DNA of 64,000 nucleotides from an uncultured Ectothiorhodospiraceae bacterium (GCA_947259415.1 CAMYMI010000020.1:82523-146522), one strand, 5' to 3'; shown: positions 36,521-46,158, numbered from the stretch's first letter. Numbers and translations: made by a program. The notes: generated by a model from the sequence alone, not told the origin.

Positions 36521-37600
36521 ATGAGGCGTCAACCGCACCTGTTGCTGGCCTTGTCCGGTCACGGCTACGGTCACCTGGCCCAGTGCGCACCGGTCCTCCA
36601 GGCCCTGCGCGCGCGGCTGCCAGCGCTCAGGCTGACGGTGATGAGCGAGCTGCCACGTACCGTGCTGGCGGAACGGCTGGGTCATGAATTCACCCACCTG
36701 TCGCAGGCGACCGATCCGGTCCTGCCCATGCGCAGTGCCTGGGAAGTGGATGTTGCTGCCTCGCTCAAGGCATTTGATGAGTTCCACCGTGACTGGGAGG
36801 CCGCGCTACAGGCGGATGTCGAGCAGCTGCGAGTGCTGGCTCCCGATCTGCTGCTGGCCAACATCCCTTATCGCCTGCTGGTCGCGGCCAAACAGGCTGA
36901 AGTACCGGCGGTGGCGCTGTGCTCGCTCAACTGGGCGGCGGTCCTGGCCTCCTACTGTGGCACCGGCCCGGAGGTGCGCCCCATCCTGGAACAGATGTGG
37001 GCCGGTTACCGTGCCGCGGACCTGTTCCTTGCGCCACAACCCGCACTGCCCATGCCGGAGCTGGACAACTACCGTGCCATCGGGCCGATTGCCCGCCAGG
37101 GCCGCTGCATTAGGCAGGCCTTGCACGCGGAACTCGGGGTTAAGCCGGCGACGCGGGTCGTGCTGGTCGCCCTGGGCGGAATCGACAGTGCCTTACCGCT
37201 GGCGGACTGGCCGCGTCTGCAGGGTCTGGTGTGGCTGTTCCCGCAGGCACTGGAGGCGTCGCGCGATGACTGGTTTGACAGCCGCAAGCTCTCTTTTCCT
37301 ATTATCGATGTCCTGGTCTCGGCCGATGCCGTGCTGACCAAGCCGGGCTACGGGACCTATACCGAGGCGGTGTGCAATGCGGTACCGCTGCTGACGCTAG
37401 CGCGGCCGGACTGGCCAGAAACAGCGTATTTAAACGCCTGGGCACGGCGCCACGGTTGCCTGGAGGAGATCAGCGTTGCGCAGTTTCAGTCAGGGACCTT
37501 CGGTGCGGCACTGGAACGGCTGCGGCAACAGCCCTCGCAGGAACCGATGGAGCCGGAGGGCATACGGCAGGCTGTCGATGTACTGGCTGGATATCTGTAG
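36521..37600 (+). CDS. GT-B glycosyltransferase (MurG/GT1-like)
   Basis: A 359-residue protein starting 22 bases after the deacylase gene. The N-terminal GHGYGHLAQCAPVLQALRAR resembles the Gly-rich loop of GT-B enzymes such as MurG and GT1. The C-terminal domain has LVALGGIDSALPL and VSADAVLTKPGYGTYTEAV, typical of the nucleotide-sugar site (the S-x-A-x-x-x-x-K-P-G-x-x-T pattern). No membrane segment is seen. Together with the upstream ligase and deacylase it forms a compact operon. Donor and acceptor sugars are unknown. Confidence 0.75.
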   Translation: MRRQPHLLLALSGHGYGHLAQCAPVLQALRARLPALRLTVMSELPRTVLAERLGHEFTHLSQATDPVLPMRSAWEVDVAASLKAFDEFHRDWEAALQADVEQLRVLAPDLLLANIPYRLLVAAKQAEVPAVALCSLNWAAVLASYCGTGPEVRPILEQMWAGYRAADLFLAPQPALPMPELDNYRAIGPIARQGRCIRQALHAELGVKPATRVVLVALGGIDSALPLADWPRLQGLVWLFPQALEASRDDWFDSRKLSFPIIDVLVSADAVLTKPGYGTYTEAVCNAVPLLTLARPDWPETAYLNAWARRHGCLEEISVAQFQSGTFGAALERLRQQPSQEPMEPEGIRQAVDVLAGYL

Positions 37601-37678
37601 AAAGACGGTCAGAGACCATTTTCTGGTTATATTAGGAAAAAATGTGCTCTGACCCCGTTAAGCTACGCCGGTTAGATG

Positions 37679-38740
37679 CTATGCGTTCAGTACGATATGC
37701 TCAATCTGCCTGGCGAAGTTTGTCCATGAGAAATTGATGCCTCTAGCACGTGCGGGTTCGCTCATCCTGGAAATGATGCTGCGATCATTGTACAGATTCA
37801 ATATCGCATTTTGGTAAGCATCGGGGTTGCCGGGGTCTATCAAAAAAGCTTCTTTCTCTGAAATATAGGATTCAATTCCGGGAAGACGTGTTGTGATAAC
37901 AGGTAACCCGCAGGCAAGGGCTTCCAGTATTGCATTGTTGGCTGTTGCATCGAGCATGGGCATGAAAAAAAGGTTTGCTCTCTGGTATAAGTGGAGGAGC
38001 TCTTCGTCACTAATATGTTGGTGAAGATAAATATTGCCCGGCTCTGCAGGAGGTTTTACCTCCGATGACACGATATGAAACTCGATATCAGGATACTTAT
38101 TCTTCATCCTTTCGGCTACCGCTATAACAGTATCATAATCCCGCAACCACTCACCGACACTCAGGCAAATGAATTTGTCTTTATCCTTGCGGGATATATC
38201 GGGTTGAAAATAGTCGACATCAATGCCATGCATCAGGGTAGAAATTCTGTCGTGCGGGATGAAGCGGTACAGGTCATCGGCCTGAATCCGGGAGAGGACT
38301 ATGGCGTGGTCAATGGAGTTGAATACTTCGGTATTGATCAAGGTATGTAGTACGTCAGGTGGCTGGTGAAACATGGCAACGATCTTGGGTTTTGTTTTCT
38401 TCTTATGCATGGCCAGTATTTTTGGTAGCTTATTAAGCGAATGTTCTCCATCCAAATAAAAAACAACGTCGTATCCATAGAATGTCACATGTATCCATGC
38501 GGAAATTTCAGCCCAGAAATCTCCGGTAGAATATACTTTCGGACCACCTCTGCTAAGAAGTGTTGAAATCATTCTCTTGATAAATCGGAACGGCGCAAAT
38601 TTAGACCGTTTACTGGTTACGATATGTTCCTTGACCAAGAAACGCGACCTGTCCATATATTTTATGAACTGGTTAATTCCGGAATGCTGGCCCCAGTGCG
38701 ACTGGTAGGTACGTATCAGAAATATTTTCAAAGGCTTCAT
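37679..38740 (-). CDS. Glycosyltransferase family 4 protein
   Basis: A 353-residue GT-B enzyme. The acceptor domain begins KIFLIRTYQSHWGQHSG. In the donor domain DVDYFQPD, LSVGEWLRDYDTVI and the EX7E-like block ANNAILEALACGLPVITTRL are typical of GT4. It probably adds a sugar to a lipid-linked exopolysaccharide repeat unit. It is the first gene of the exopolysaccharide region and runs against its neighbours. Base composition is clearly lower in GC than in the preceding genes, suggesting horizontal origin. Confidence 0.85.
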   Translation of the reverse strand: MKPLKIFLIRTYQSHWGQHSGINQFIKYMDRSRFLVKEHIVTSKRSKFAPFRFIKRMISTLLSRGGPKVYSTGDFWAEISAWIHVTFYGYDVVFYLDGEHSLNKLPKILAMHKKKTKPKIVAMFHQPPDVLHTLINTEVFNSIDHAIVLSRIQADDLYRFIPHDRISTLMHGIDVDYFQPDISRKDKDKFICLSVGEWLRDYDTVIAVAERMKNKYPDIEFHIVSSEVKPPAEPGNIYLHQHISDEELLHLYQRANLFFMPMLDATANNAILEALACGLPVITTRLPGIESYISEKEAFLIDPGNPDAYQNAILNLYNDRSIISRMSEPARARGINFSWTNFARQIEHIVLNA

Positions 38741-38754
38741 ATCGCTTTACGCCA

Positions 38755-38850
38755 CTATATTGAAAAAACCCCTGATACAAAGAAACATAGACTCCGCTGC
38801 TTTGTATCGCGGCGATTGGAAACAGCATAAAAAGTCGACATTTCAACCAT
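38755..38850 (-). CDS. Possible small ORF upstream of the glycosyltransferase
   Basis: A 31-residue frame starting MVEMSTFYAVSNRRD has a strong ribosome site (cgggag 7 bases upstream) and ends 14 bases before the glycosyltransferase start. It has no recognisable family and could be a leader peptide or the remains of a longer gene. Confidence 0.25.
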   Translation of the reverse strand: MVEMSTFYAVSNRRDTKQRSLCFFVSGVFSI

Positions 38851-38853
38851 GAT

Positions 38854-39012
38854 TTACTCCCGGTTTACACTATGCGATACACCCGATTCGAATAATGCAG
38901 GTATGTCATATAGGAGGTCAATCGATGTGTTAATCTCATGTGGCGAAGAATAAAAGCCCTTCCCCATAAAGTCCACGGCAATAGAACATCGGATGTTTTC
39001 AAAACATAGCAT
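38854..39012 (-). CDS. Possible small hypothetical protein or gene remnant
   Basis: A 52-residue frame (MLCFENIRCSIAVDFMGKGF...) with a plausible gaggtgg ribosome site. It ends directly before the small frame at 38755-38850, in the same reading phase. The SIAVDF-x-x-x-G-F motif recurs in a 15-residue frame at about 49205-49250 (MNDLSIAVDFKEIGF), which hints at a shared decayed family. No function can be assigned. Confidence 0.28.
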   Translation of the reverse strand: MLCFENIRCSIAVDFMGKGFYSSPHEINTSIDLLYDIPALFESGVSHSVNRE

Positions 39013-39555
39013 GCTCCACCTCGTGCACCCTGTGAAAAGTACTTCCCGGAGACCGCAAGTCTTGCTATGTAGCGATAGAGGGATTTCAGCTTACCCCGTT
39101 CATAGGCTTTGCTGTCTATGCCGCGATGGAGCGTGAATCAGGCTACCATGTTCACTGTGCCAAAAAATTGTTGGCGGGGATTGCCCTTGGGTAACCCCAT
39201 GCATGGCAAACACATGATGCTGTATAACAGCCCCGGGGCTTCTTGGAAGATACATGGACATCACTAACCTTGACGTCCACACTCAAAATTTTGAGTGGAT
39301 GGTGCTGGATCAGGACTACATTCACTGTCTGGCCGCCTATTCAAGGGCCGCATAGACCAGACACGAAGCCCACTGTTCGCGATGGATTTAGCGATTTAGA
39401 CATCAAAGCCGCCCCTGTGATCAGTGGTGGGCAGTGCTACGAAATGTCTGGTATATATGCTCTACGTTTTAGAATAATGTATTTTGTGTAGACACTAGCT
39501 ATACGTTTATGTGATTTAATGTCCGTATTTATTGATTAGATTGACTGTTGGAAAT
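39013..39555. other. Intergenic region with no recognised gene
   Basis: Short interrupted frames on both strands, a GC content lower than the backbone and no family motif. It may be remains of an inactivated gene or mobile element. A good ribosome site (ttggaaat) for the next gene lies at its end. Confidence 0.5.
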
Positions 39556-40479
39556 ATGAGAAGAAATATCCCTGCAATTGAAGAACTCCGATCGCTCCCG
39601 ATTGGGCGAAAAAGTGGTTGGCCCTGGACTGTCGAATCTGTTGGTTCAGCAATTGCCACCCATGATGATCGCCCTTGGCCGAAAATAAGTATCGTCACTC
39701 CCTCCTATAATCAGGGCGCATTCATCGAGAAGACCATCCGCTCAGTGCTCTTGCAAGGGTACCCAAACCTTGAATACATCATCATTGATGGTGGTTCCAC
39801 TGACGACACAATTGAGATCATTAAAAAGTATGAGTCCTGGTTAACCTCTTGGGTTAGTGAGACTGATCGCGGTCAGAGTCATGCTATCAATAAGGGTCTC
39901 AATTTAGCCACAGGAGATTTATGTGGTTGGCTGAATTCTGATGATTATTACACCGAGGGCGCATTATTCAAATTGGCGAATGCCTATCTGGATGATACTT
40001 CAGTAGGCGCAGTATATGGTCAAGGCCATGTAATAGATACTAATGGACGAGTTATATACAAACCGGAATTGAGACAGGTAACCCATGAGGGTCTTTTTGA
40101 TTGGTTTTCGGGGCATGATTTTATGCAACCGTCCTGTCTATTCACTAGAGATGCATGGCTAGAATGCGGCCCTCTTGATGAAAGCATTCATATCTCACTG
40201 GATGTAGACCTATGGATAAGAATTTCAGAGAAGTTCGAATTCAAAAAAATAGATGATCTCTTGTCAATTGCATTAAGTCATCCCCAAGCAAAAACAACGG
40301 CAATGGAAAATTTAATGTATGTTGACTTTGCGATTATGGTTATGAGACATGGAAATGAAGCCAAAGCCAGGGAACTCTTGGAGAGACAAGCTAATATTCT
40401 TTCAGAACTGCAAGCGAAAATGGATAAATATAATTTAAAAAAGAAGCTAAAAAAGTTGTATAGAAAAATAGTGAAATAA
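39556..40479 (+). CDS. Glycosyltransferase family 2 protein
   Basis: A GT-A enzyme of about 307 residues. PKISIVTPSYNQGAFIEKTI starts the nucleotide-binding domain. IIIDGGSTDDTIEII and ETDRGQSHAINKGLNLATGD follow, with the metal-binding D-x-D-like motif in GWLNSDDYYTEGAL and the catalytic-base region SLDVDLWIRISEKF. The C-terminus is Lys-rich and amphipathic (KKKLKKLYRKIVK) and may attach to the membrane. The ATG at 39556 is chosen for its ribosome site; an ATG at 39532 is in frame. It probably extends the exopolysaccharide repeat unit. Confidence 0.88.
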   Translation: MRRNIPAIEELRSLPIGRKSGWPWTVESVGSAIATHDDRPWPKISIVTPSYNQGAFIEKTIRSVLLQGYPNLEYIIIDGGSTDDTIEIIKKYESWLTSWVSETDRGQSHAINKGLNLATGDLCGWLNSDDYYTEGALFKLANAYLDDTSVGAVYGQGHVIDTNGRVIYKPELRQVTHEGLFDWFSGHDFMQPSCLFTRDAWLECGPLDESIHISLDVDLWIRISEKFEFKKIDDLLSIALSHPQAKTTAMENLMYVDFAIMVMRHGNEAKARELLERQANILSELQAKMDKYNLKKKLKKLYRKIVK

Positions 40480-41199
40480 AGCAGAATCGATTTTCTTCAT
40501 AGCCTGCCTGTGATACGCCCCTGGTCGGGTACAGTAGATTTGATTGCTGGTGCGGGGATATGACAAGAAAAATTTTCTTGTGGCAGTTCAGCCTATAGTC
40601 AATATTACATCTCCGGATCGAGGCGCAAGCTTGCCATGTGCAACAATTCCTGTGCAGGAACCCCCCCTTCATGTGCTCTGTCTCGATCTGAATAGAGTAG
40701 GTTCTATATGTCCTTCGTCATGGATCTGGCCTTTCGGTACGTGCTCGACTAATCAATGATTACCAGATGACAGACTTATAGGTCGCGAGTATCCCTCCTG
40801 TGGCGGATTTTCGACGGGGTATGACAGGTTAGATCCTTCATCAACCAGATCAAACCAGCCAGTACACCAGTGATGACTACCAAGTCTATTTACCGATAGA
40901 CGGGATTGGATCCACTCTGAACTGGCTGGGTGCTTGATGGGGAATTCACAGCCGTAAAGGTTCGTATCTCAAGCCTGATGACCGTGCCTCTCGACCGCAG
41001 CGCCTCTTGAATTTGTGGCGGGGTGGGTTGTTGTGTCAGTTTCTTGTCACGTAGCGCATATTGTGTAAAGATTCATAAACCTGAAACAGAGGGTCGCTAT
41101 ATTCATAAATCAGGACCGTTTAATCAATGAAAGTGAGGAAAATTTCCAACTCGATACATTGAGTAATTTTAGATATTAAGAAAAAACAATAAGATAATA
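40480..41199. other. Long non-coding stretch with no recognised feature
   Basis: About 720 bases with only short frames and no motif recognised on either strand. It may be degenerate sequence left by IS activity in this locus. Confidence 0.5.
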
Positions 41200-41724
41200 A
41201 TGGATAGCGTGATTATAATTGAGAAGGCACACCTTCCCAAATTGCCGGCGGACAGTGAGTATGTGCTGGTAAAAAATACTCAGAAACTGGTAAAGGCTCG
41301 CTTCAGTAACGTCACCTCAGCCAAACAGCGGGACATCAGATTCTGGGCGCTGTACTACTGGCTCAAAAACTGTAGCTTGAATAAATCACGACCGACGTCA
41401 GGTGACGCGCTGCGTCACATTCTGACAATAAATTTGAACTGGGTCACAGTTTGTGTTGTTAAAATCATGCGATCCGAGTTCTGTATGGCATCCAAACCTG
41501 TCATCTCCCGGTTCAGAGAAAATTCTTATCCTATTGTTTTATCTATATTTCATTATCTAACAAGAGTACTAAACCAGAATATATTTCGGTTCGACGACAA
41601 ACTGGCACGGATAATGTATGTTATCTACAACATTTGTTGTTTAAATGTTTTTAGTGCCCGAAATCGAGGCGGTGTTTATCCAGTTTCCCAAGGCATTTTT
41701 CGGGAGCTGTGCGCGCACGCTTAG
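41200..41724 (+). CDS. Hypothetical protein
   Basis: An open frame of 174 residues (start MDSVIIIEKAHLPKL) with a weak ribosome site. The composition is mixed, with Lys/Arg-rich parts, several Cys and a partly hydrophobic middle (LTINLNWVTVCVVKIM and YPIVLSIFHYL). No family is recognised. It could be a decayed transposase or a real orphan; it is not strongly supported by context. Confidence 0.35.
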   Translation: MDSVIIIEKAHLPKLPADSEYVLVKNTQKLVKARFSNVTSAKQRDIRFWALYYWLKNCSLNKSRPTSGDALRHILTINLNWVTVCVVKIMRSEFCMASKPVISRFRENSYPIVLSIFHYLTRVLNQNIFRFDDKLARIMYVIYNICCLNVFSARNRGGVYPVSQGIFRELCAHA

Positions 41725-41808
41725 TGAATAGTCATTTGGATATCGTTAATATAAAAAATATATTAAAAACAGGCTCCTAGTACAGAAGCCATTTATCAAG
41801 GATGTGTT

Positions 41809-42234
41809 ATGACAAATAAGAATTACATTGCGGTGCCAGATTCGCACCAAGAGAAAAAAATTAGTCGCCTGAAATCACCGATTATGGGACCGGTAATCGC
41901 GGCATTATTCATATCCCTGATGTCCTCCACGGTCCTGGCGGCAGAGCCAGAGGCCGATGTAGTGGATTTAACGGTGGAGAGCCCGCCCGCCGCCGGTCCC
42001 ATTGTCGGAACCACGCAGGCTAGCTCGATGTCAGCAGTCATTATTCCGGCCGCTAATGCCTTGTCAGACCATACTCATCTTGCTGCGGTTAGCAAAGAGT
42101 TTGAGGTAGTCGGTCGCAATGCCAAACCCGTCTCTATCATGCGGAAGGAAGACGCGCCCGAACTGCCTTATGCACTGATATTGGCGCTGGTGGCATTGAT
42201 TGGACTGGTACCGGTATCCCGCAGCAAGCCTTAG
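41809..42234 (+). CDS. Small secreted protein with a PEP-CTERM-like C-terminal anchor
   Basis: A protein of 141 residues. A membrane/signal segment (IMGPVIAALFISLMSSTVLA) is followed by a low-complexity, Pro/Ala-rich middle and a C-terminal tripartite end: PELP, a hydrophobic helix (YALILALVALIGLVPV), then SRSKP. This is the architecture of exosortase (PEP-CTERM-like) targets, where a short Pro-rich motif precedes a transmembrane helix and a basic tail. The motif is not a canonical V-P-E-P. No exosortase gene is in the window. A good ribosome site is present (aaggatgt). The functional call is inference. Confidence 0.5.
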   Translation: MTNKNYIAVPDSHQEKKISRLKSPIMGPVIAALFISLMSSTVLAAEPEADVVDLTVESPPAAGPIVGTTQASSMSAVIIPAANALSDHTHLAAVSKEFEVVGRNAKPVSIMRKEDAPELPYALILALVALIGLVPVSRSKP

Positions 42235-42500
42235 CCCGATCCTTGCTGGGCTGATCTCGTCAGGCACTTTTACCCAGGCATTTCGGTGTGCCTGTAAAGT
42301 GCTTCAGTACCACGCCGCAACAAAAATCATCTCCACACATAACATGGCCGTTCGGGCATCTGTGTTACGGTTAGTGAATGCGCCCGGCTGGAAATGATGA
42401 TTGAACGAAGCGCATCATACAAAGTGCTTTTGGGTCAATACCTTGCCAAGGAGGGGTCGAGGTTACTTGAACAGTATTATTACGGTTTAGATGGATTGAA
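42235..42500. other. Intergenic region before the WecA-like gene
   Basis: No gene supported. The leader of the following gene has a weak ribosome site. A GG-N10-GC pattern at 42433-42446 was considered as a sigma-54 promoter but the -24 element is poor. Confidence 0.5.
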
Positions 42501-44141
42501 ATGAATAATCTTCTGGCACTTGTCGCGTCGATGGCCATCAGTATGTTGCTGATACCATTGATGTCCAGGCTGGCCCCGCGTCTGCATCTGGTTGACATTC
42601 CCAGTCAGAGAAAGGTTCACACCAAGCCGATTCCAAGAGTGGGTGGTATCGGAATTGTGATCGGCAGCCTGATTCCGCTGATAATGCTCTCACCCGATAA
42701 GCTGACCCAGGCGTATATCTACGGCGCAATAGTATTGTTCATATTCGGGTTGTGGGATGACATGTTCGATATCGGTCATTACCCGAAGTTTATCGGACAG
42801 ATCATCGCTATCCTGATTGTCATCTTCTATGGGGATCTCTACGTCGTCAGGTTTCCGTTTGTTACCGGTGGAGAGATTGCCATCGGCTTCGGCATTCCGT
42901 TTACGCTGTTTGCGATGGTCGGTGTAATCAATGCCCTTAACCAGTCTGATGGTTTGGACGGGCTGGCAGGCGGTGTATCAATGTTTAGCATCGGTGCAAT
43001 GAGCCTGCTGGCGCTGATTTCCATGCAAGGGCAGCAGGCGCTTATGATTGCTTTCACCATGATCGGGGGAGTTCTTGGGTTTCTGCGCTACAACACACAC
43101 CCTGCGCGGGTTTTCATGGGTGATTCCGGTAGCCAGTTCATCGGTTACACGCTGGCATTTCTCGTCGTTCTGATTAGCCAGCGCATCGATACCGCTTTGA
43201 GCCCGGCGGCCGTACTGTTTTTGCTGGGACTACCGATCGCCGACAGTCTCGTGGTGCTATACAAGCGGGTCCGCGGGGGTAGGAAGATATTCAGCGCCAC
43301 CAAGGATCATCTTCACCATCGCCTGCTGGACCTGGGATTCGTCCACCGGGAGTCGGTGGTCATCATCTATTCTGCACAGGCGGTTTTTGTCACCTGCGGC
43401 GTACTGCTGCGCCTGGCGTCCGATTACCTGGTCATGACCCTCTACCTTGGCTTCTGCCTGTTGATTTTTGGCGCAATTAGCATGGTCGAACATATCGGCT
43501 GGAAGTTAGAACGCAAGGTGACGCACAACCAGGCGAATATCATGGATAACCAGGTCCTTAGGAACGTTCTGGTCATACTGCCACGGCGATTCCTGTCTAT
43601 CAGTATCCCGGTTTTTTTGGTGGGTGCGAGTCTGCTGGTTGATCAGGTGCCCGACGATTTCGCCAAAATATCATTACTTATCGCCGTATTGATCCTGCTG
43701 GATCTGTTTGTGGTGCGCGAACAACACTCTATTATTCGGCGCGCCCTGATCTATATCATCGCCGGACAGGTGGGGTATCTGTGGGTCAATTATCAACCGG
43801 ATTATTTGCTTGGCTATCTGGATATTGCTGAAGTGCTGTTTTTTATGCTCATCGCCGTGGCGTTTGGTATCGCGGTAAAGTTTTCGCCGCGCCGGCGCAA
43901 GATAGAGTTCGAGCTGACAGCAACCGACTATCTTGTGGCTTACGGCCTGCTTGCGGTACTTATTGTTTCAAATGGGCAGCTTTGGGGGAGTGGGAACGTA
44001 ACATTTGTCGTGCAGCTGATCATTGTGTTTTATGCCTGCGAACTGCTGATCACAGAAAAACGTGGAAGCTGGAGCTGGTTGAGTGTTGGCGCCATGATGG
44101 CGGGTGGTGTGCTCGGAGTGAGAGGTTTGCTTCTCGGTTAG
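42501..44141 (+). CDS. WecA/MraY-type polyprenyl-phosphate sugar-1-phosphate transferase with C-terminal membrane extension
   Basis: A 546-residue multi-pass membrane protein. The N-terminal ~320 residues are a GT4/MraY-WecA-type transferase: LVDIPSQRKVHTKPIPRVGG, GLWDDMFDIGHYPK, NALNQSDGLDGLAGG, ARVFMGDSGSQFIGY and the HHR motif in KDHLHHRLLDLGF. These carry the Asp residues that bind Mg and the undecaprenyl phosphate. It would start the exopolysaccharide repeat by moving a HexNAc-1-phosphate or similar sugar to the lipid carrier. About 220 residues with further membrane helices follow, more than the family's usual length of about 340-360 residues, so the C-terminal region is an extra domain of unknown role. 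Confidence 0.85.
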   Translation: MNNLLALVASMAISMLLIPLMSRLAPRLHLVDIPSQRKVHTKPIPRVGGIGIVIGSLIPLIMLSPDKLTQAYIYGAIVLFIFGLWDDMFDIGHYPKFIGQIIAILIVIFYGDLYVVRFPFVTGGEIAIGFGIPFTLFAMVGVINALNQSDGLDGLAGGVSMFSIGAMSLLALISMQGQQALMIAFTMIGGVLGFLRYNTHPARVFMGDSGSQFIGYTLAFLVVLISQRIDTALSPAAVLFLLGLPIADSLVVLYKRVRGGRKIFSATKDHLHHRLLDLGFVHRESVVIIYSAQAVFVTCGVLLRLASDYLVMTLYLGFCLLIFGAISMVEHIGWKLERKVTHNQANIMDNQVLRNVLVILPRRFLSISIPVFLVGASLLVDQVPDDFAKISLLIAVLILLDLFVVREQHSIIRRALIYIIAGQVGYLWVNYQPDYLLGYLDIAEVLFFMLIAVAFGIAVKFSPRRRKIEFELTATDYLVAYGLLAVLIVSNGQLWGSGNVTFVVQLIIVFYACELLITEKRGSWSWLSVGAMMAGGVLGVRGLLLG

Positions 44142-44323
44142 TGACGACTCCAGCAGAGAAACAGTGCAAAATATTGCATCCAACTCTACAGTCATTAAAT
44201 GGAACGAAAGTCAGAGATTGGATGCATATAATTAAATTAACAAGAATGTTATTGGTCCCGGATGTAGGAGGCTGATGTCAGCCGGTTATCCTTATGACGG
44301 ATTGATGTGCGACAGTAGCGAAA

Positions 44324-45004
44324 ATGAGTAAATTCAGACGGCTCTGGACAGCTTTCTGGGTGAGAAAATCGAGTCTTACCCGGTTAGGGCGGCTTGCCGC
44401 CAGGCTGGCTACCGTCTTTACGCCCGCCTATAAAGGAATGGCCCACCTTGCAAGTCTGGCACCGCACGGCTTTGTCTCGGCAAGCGCTGGCATCGCCCAT
44501 AATGATGTTAGATTCGGTAAACATGTCTTCATCGGTGATCGTGTTCTGATTTATAAAACATGCACGGGTGGCTATGTCGATCTGAAAGATGAAGTGGTGC
44601 TCTATGGAGACACCATTATTGAAACGGCTGACCATGGCAATGTAACCATTGGAGAGGAAACGCATATACAACCACGCTGTCAGATAGTCGCGGGTAAAGC
44701 GTCCATCATTATCGGTAAGCGTGTGGAGATGGCGCCGGGCTGTGCGCTATACCCGTTCAATCACGGGATGGAACTGAATCAGAGCATTCGTGAACAGCCC
44801 TTGGTGTCGAAGGGCGATATCGTGATAGAGGACGATGTCTGGCTGGGTTATGGAGTGATTGTCCTTGATGGTGTGCGTATAGGTAAGGGAGCCGTCATTG
44901 CTGCCGGATCCATTGTTACGCATGATATCCCGGAAAATGCCATCGCCATGGGGACACCTGCTCGAGTTGTTAGAATACGTTCTGATACCGAACAGGGAAC
45001 TTAA
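44324..45004 (+). CDS. Hexapeptide-repeat (LbetaH) acyltransferase
   Basis: A 226-residue left-handed beta-helix enzyme. Imperfect hexapeptide repeats run from about residue 60 to 210 (for example VRFGKHVFIGDRVLI, VTIGEETHIQPRCQIV, IIIGKRVEMAPGCALYPF, IVIEDDVWLGYGVIVL, VRIGKGAVIAAGSIVT), ending in the TPARVVR signature. The NHGMELNQSIREQPLV loop contains the likely catalytic His. It probably O-acetylates a sugar of the exopolysaccharide using acetyl-CoA. It follows the WecA-like gene and precedes an IS30 remnant. Confidence 0.87.
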   Translation: MSKFRRLWTAFWVRKSSLTRLGRLAARLATVFTPAYKGMAHLASLAPHGFVSASAGIAHNDVRFGKHVFIGDRVLIYKTCTGGYVDLKDEVVLYGDTIIETADHGNVTIGEETHIQPRCQIVAGKASIIIGKRVEMAPGCALYPFNHGMELNQSIREQPLVSKGDIVIEDDVWLGYGVIVLDGVRIGKGAVIAAGSIVTHDIPENAIAMGTPARVVRIRSDTEQGT

Positions 45005-45087
45005 TAGCAGTTCCTGGATAAGCGCATGATAAGTAATTGAAAATAAGTTTGCCATTTTTTCATAAAGTCAGTCCTAAATTCTCCCGT

Positions 45088-46158
45088 GAATTCGATTTGT
45101 AAGTGCAACTCTGTCTGGTCGATCAGAGGGCAAGCTGCGGTAGTATCGTGGCTTTTATCACCGCCAAGCAAGAGTAGCACTGATGAGCTACACGCAGCAT
45201 ACCCGAGAGGAACGATACCAAATTTATATTCTGAAGAAAGCCGAATACAGCCTGGCACAGATTGCCGCTCTGCTGGAGCGTGACAAATCGACCATCAGCC
45301 GGGAACTTTGACGGAATCAGGGCCTGAAGGAGTACCAGCCCCAGCAGGTGCACAATCTGTCGCTGGCGCGGCGTCGCAACAAGGCCACGCCCCGTCTTGG
45401 CAACCCGGTCTGGCGGCTGGTCGAGGCGCTGATCTGCGAGGAATGTAGTCCAGAGTAAATCGACGGCCGACTGGAGTTGGAACAAGGGGTGTCCATCAGT
45501 CATGAGTGGACTATTAGTATGTCTACCCGGACAAACGCTCAGGTGGCGACCTGTACCGTTTCCTGCGTTGTCAGAAGACCCGACGCAAGCGCTATGGCAA
45601 CTATGACCGGCGCGGCTGTATTCCCAACCAGGTCTCGATCGATGAGCGCCCGGTAATCGTCGATGCCCGGCAGCGGTTTGGTGACTGGGAGGGTGACACG
45701 GTGATTGGCAAGGGTCAGCGGGGTGCCCTGGTGACGCTGGTCGAGCGAAAATCGCTGTATTCGGCCATCCAGTCTGCCTTCAACAAGACCGCTGAGGCCG
45801 TTAGAAACGCTGTCAGACGGGGCCTGTCGCTTTACAAGGATCGGGTGCATAGCATCACCCATGACAATGGCCGTGAATTTGCTGACCATGAAGGTATGGC
45901 CGCTGACCTTGATGCCTGGATCTACTTCGCGCATCCTTATGCCTCCTGGGAGCGTGGGCTGAACGAAAATACCAATGGCCCCATTCGACAGTACTTCCCC
46001 AAACATAGGAACCTGACTACCGTAACCGAACGTGAAATAGAATGTGCCATGGATAAACTCAACAACCGTCAGAGAAAGTCAATGGGCTTCCGGACACCCT
46101 ATAAAGTCTCCTTCAATACCAGGACTTCGTTAACCGTTGCACTTCAAAGTTGAATCCG
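45088..46158 (+). mobile_element. Inactivated IS30-family element
   Basis: Left end gaattcgatttgtaagtgcaa and right end gttgcacttcaaagttgaat form imperfect inverted repeats flanking a damaged IS30 transposase gene. The element is about 1.07 kb. A partial sister copy lies at 60107-60696 in the same orientation. Neither copy can encode an active transposase. Confidence 0.85.
45183..46153 (+). pseudogene. IS30-family transposase, disrupted
   Basis: The N-terminal helix-turn-helix part reads MSYTQHTREERYQIYILKKA then SLAQIAALLERDKSTISREL and meets a stop (TGA in place of Arg). Another stop (TAA, expected Gln) follows near 45457. The frame then shifts near 45510, after which the catalytic domain reads on with the DDE-type motifs DWEGDTVIGKGQRGALVTLV, HSITHDNGREFADHE and YASWERGLNENTNG, the last carrying the E residue of IS30 DDE. 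Three independent lesions show that it is old. Confidence 0.85.

Noticed and set aside
41200..41724. Transposase of the ISL3 type
   Set aside because: A few residues looked similar, but no DDE motifs or inverted ends are present, so the gene is left as hypothetical.
42433..42446. Sigma-54 promoter before the WecA-like gene
   Set aside because: GG and GC spacing fits but the -24 element (gggtca) is poor, and such spacing is expected by chance in this length.
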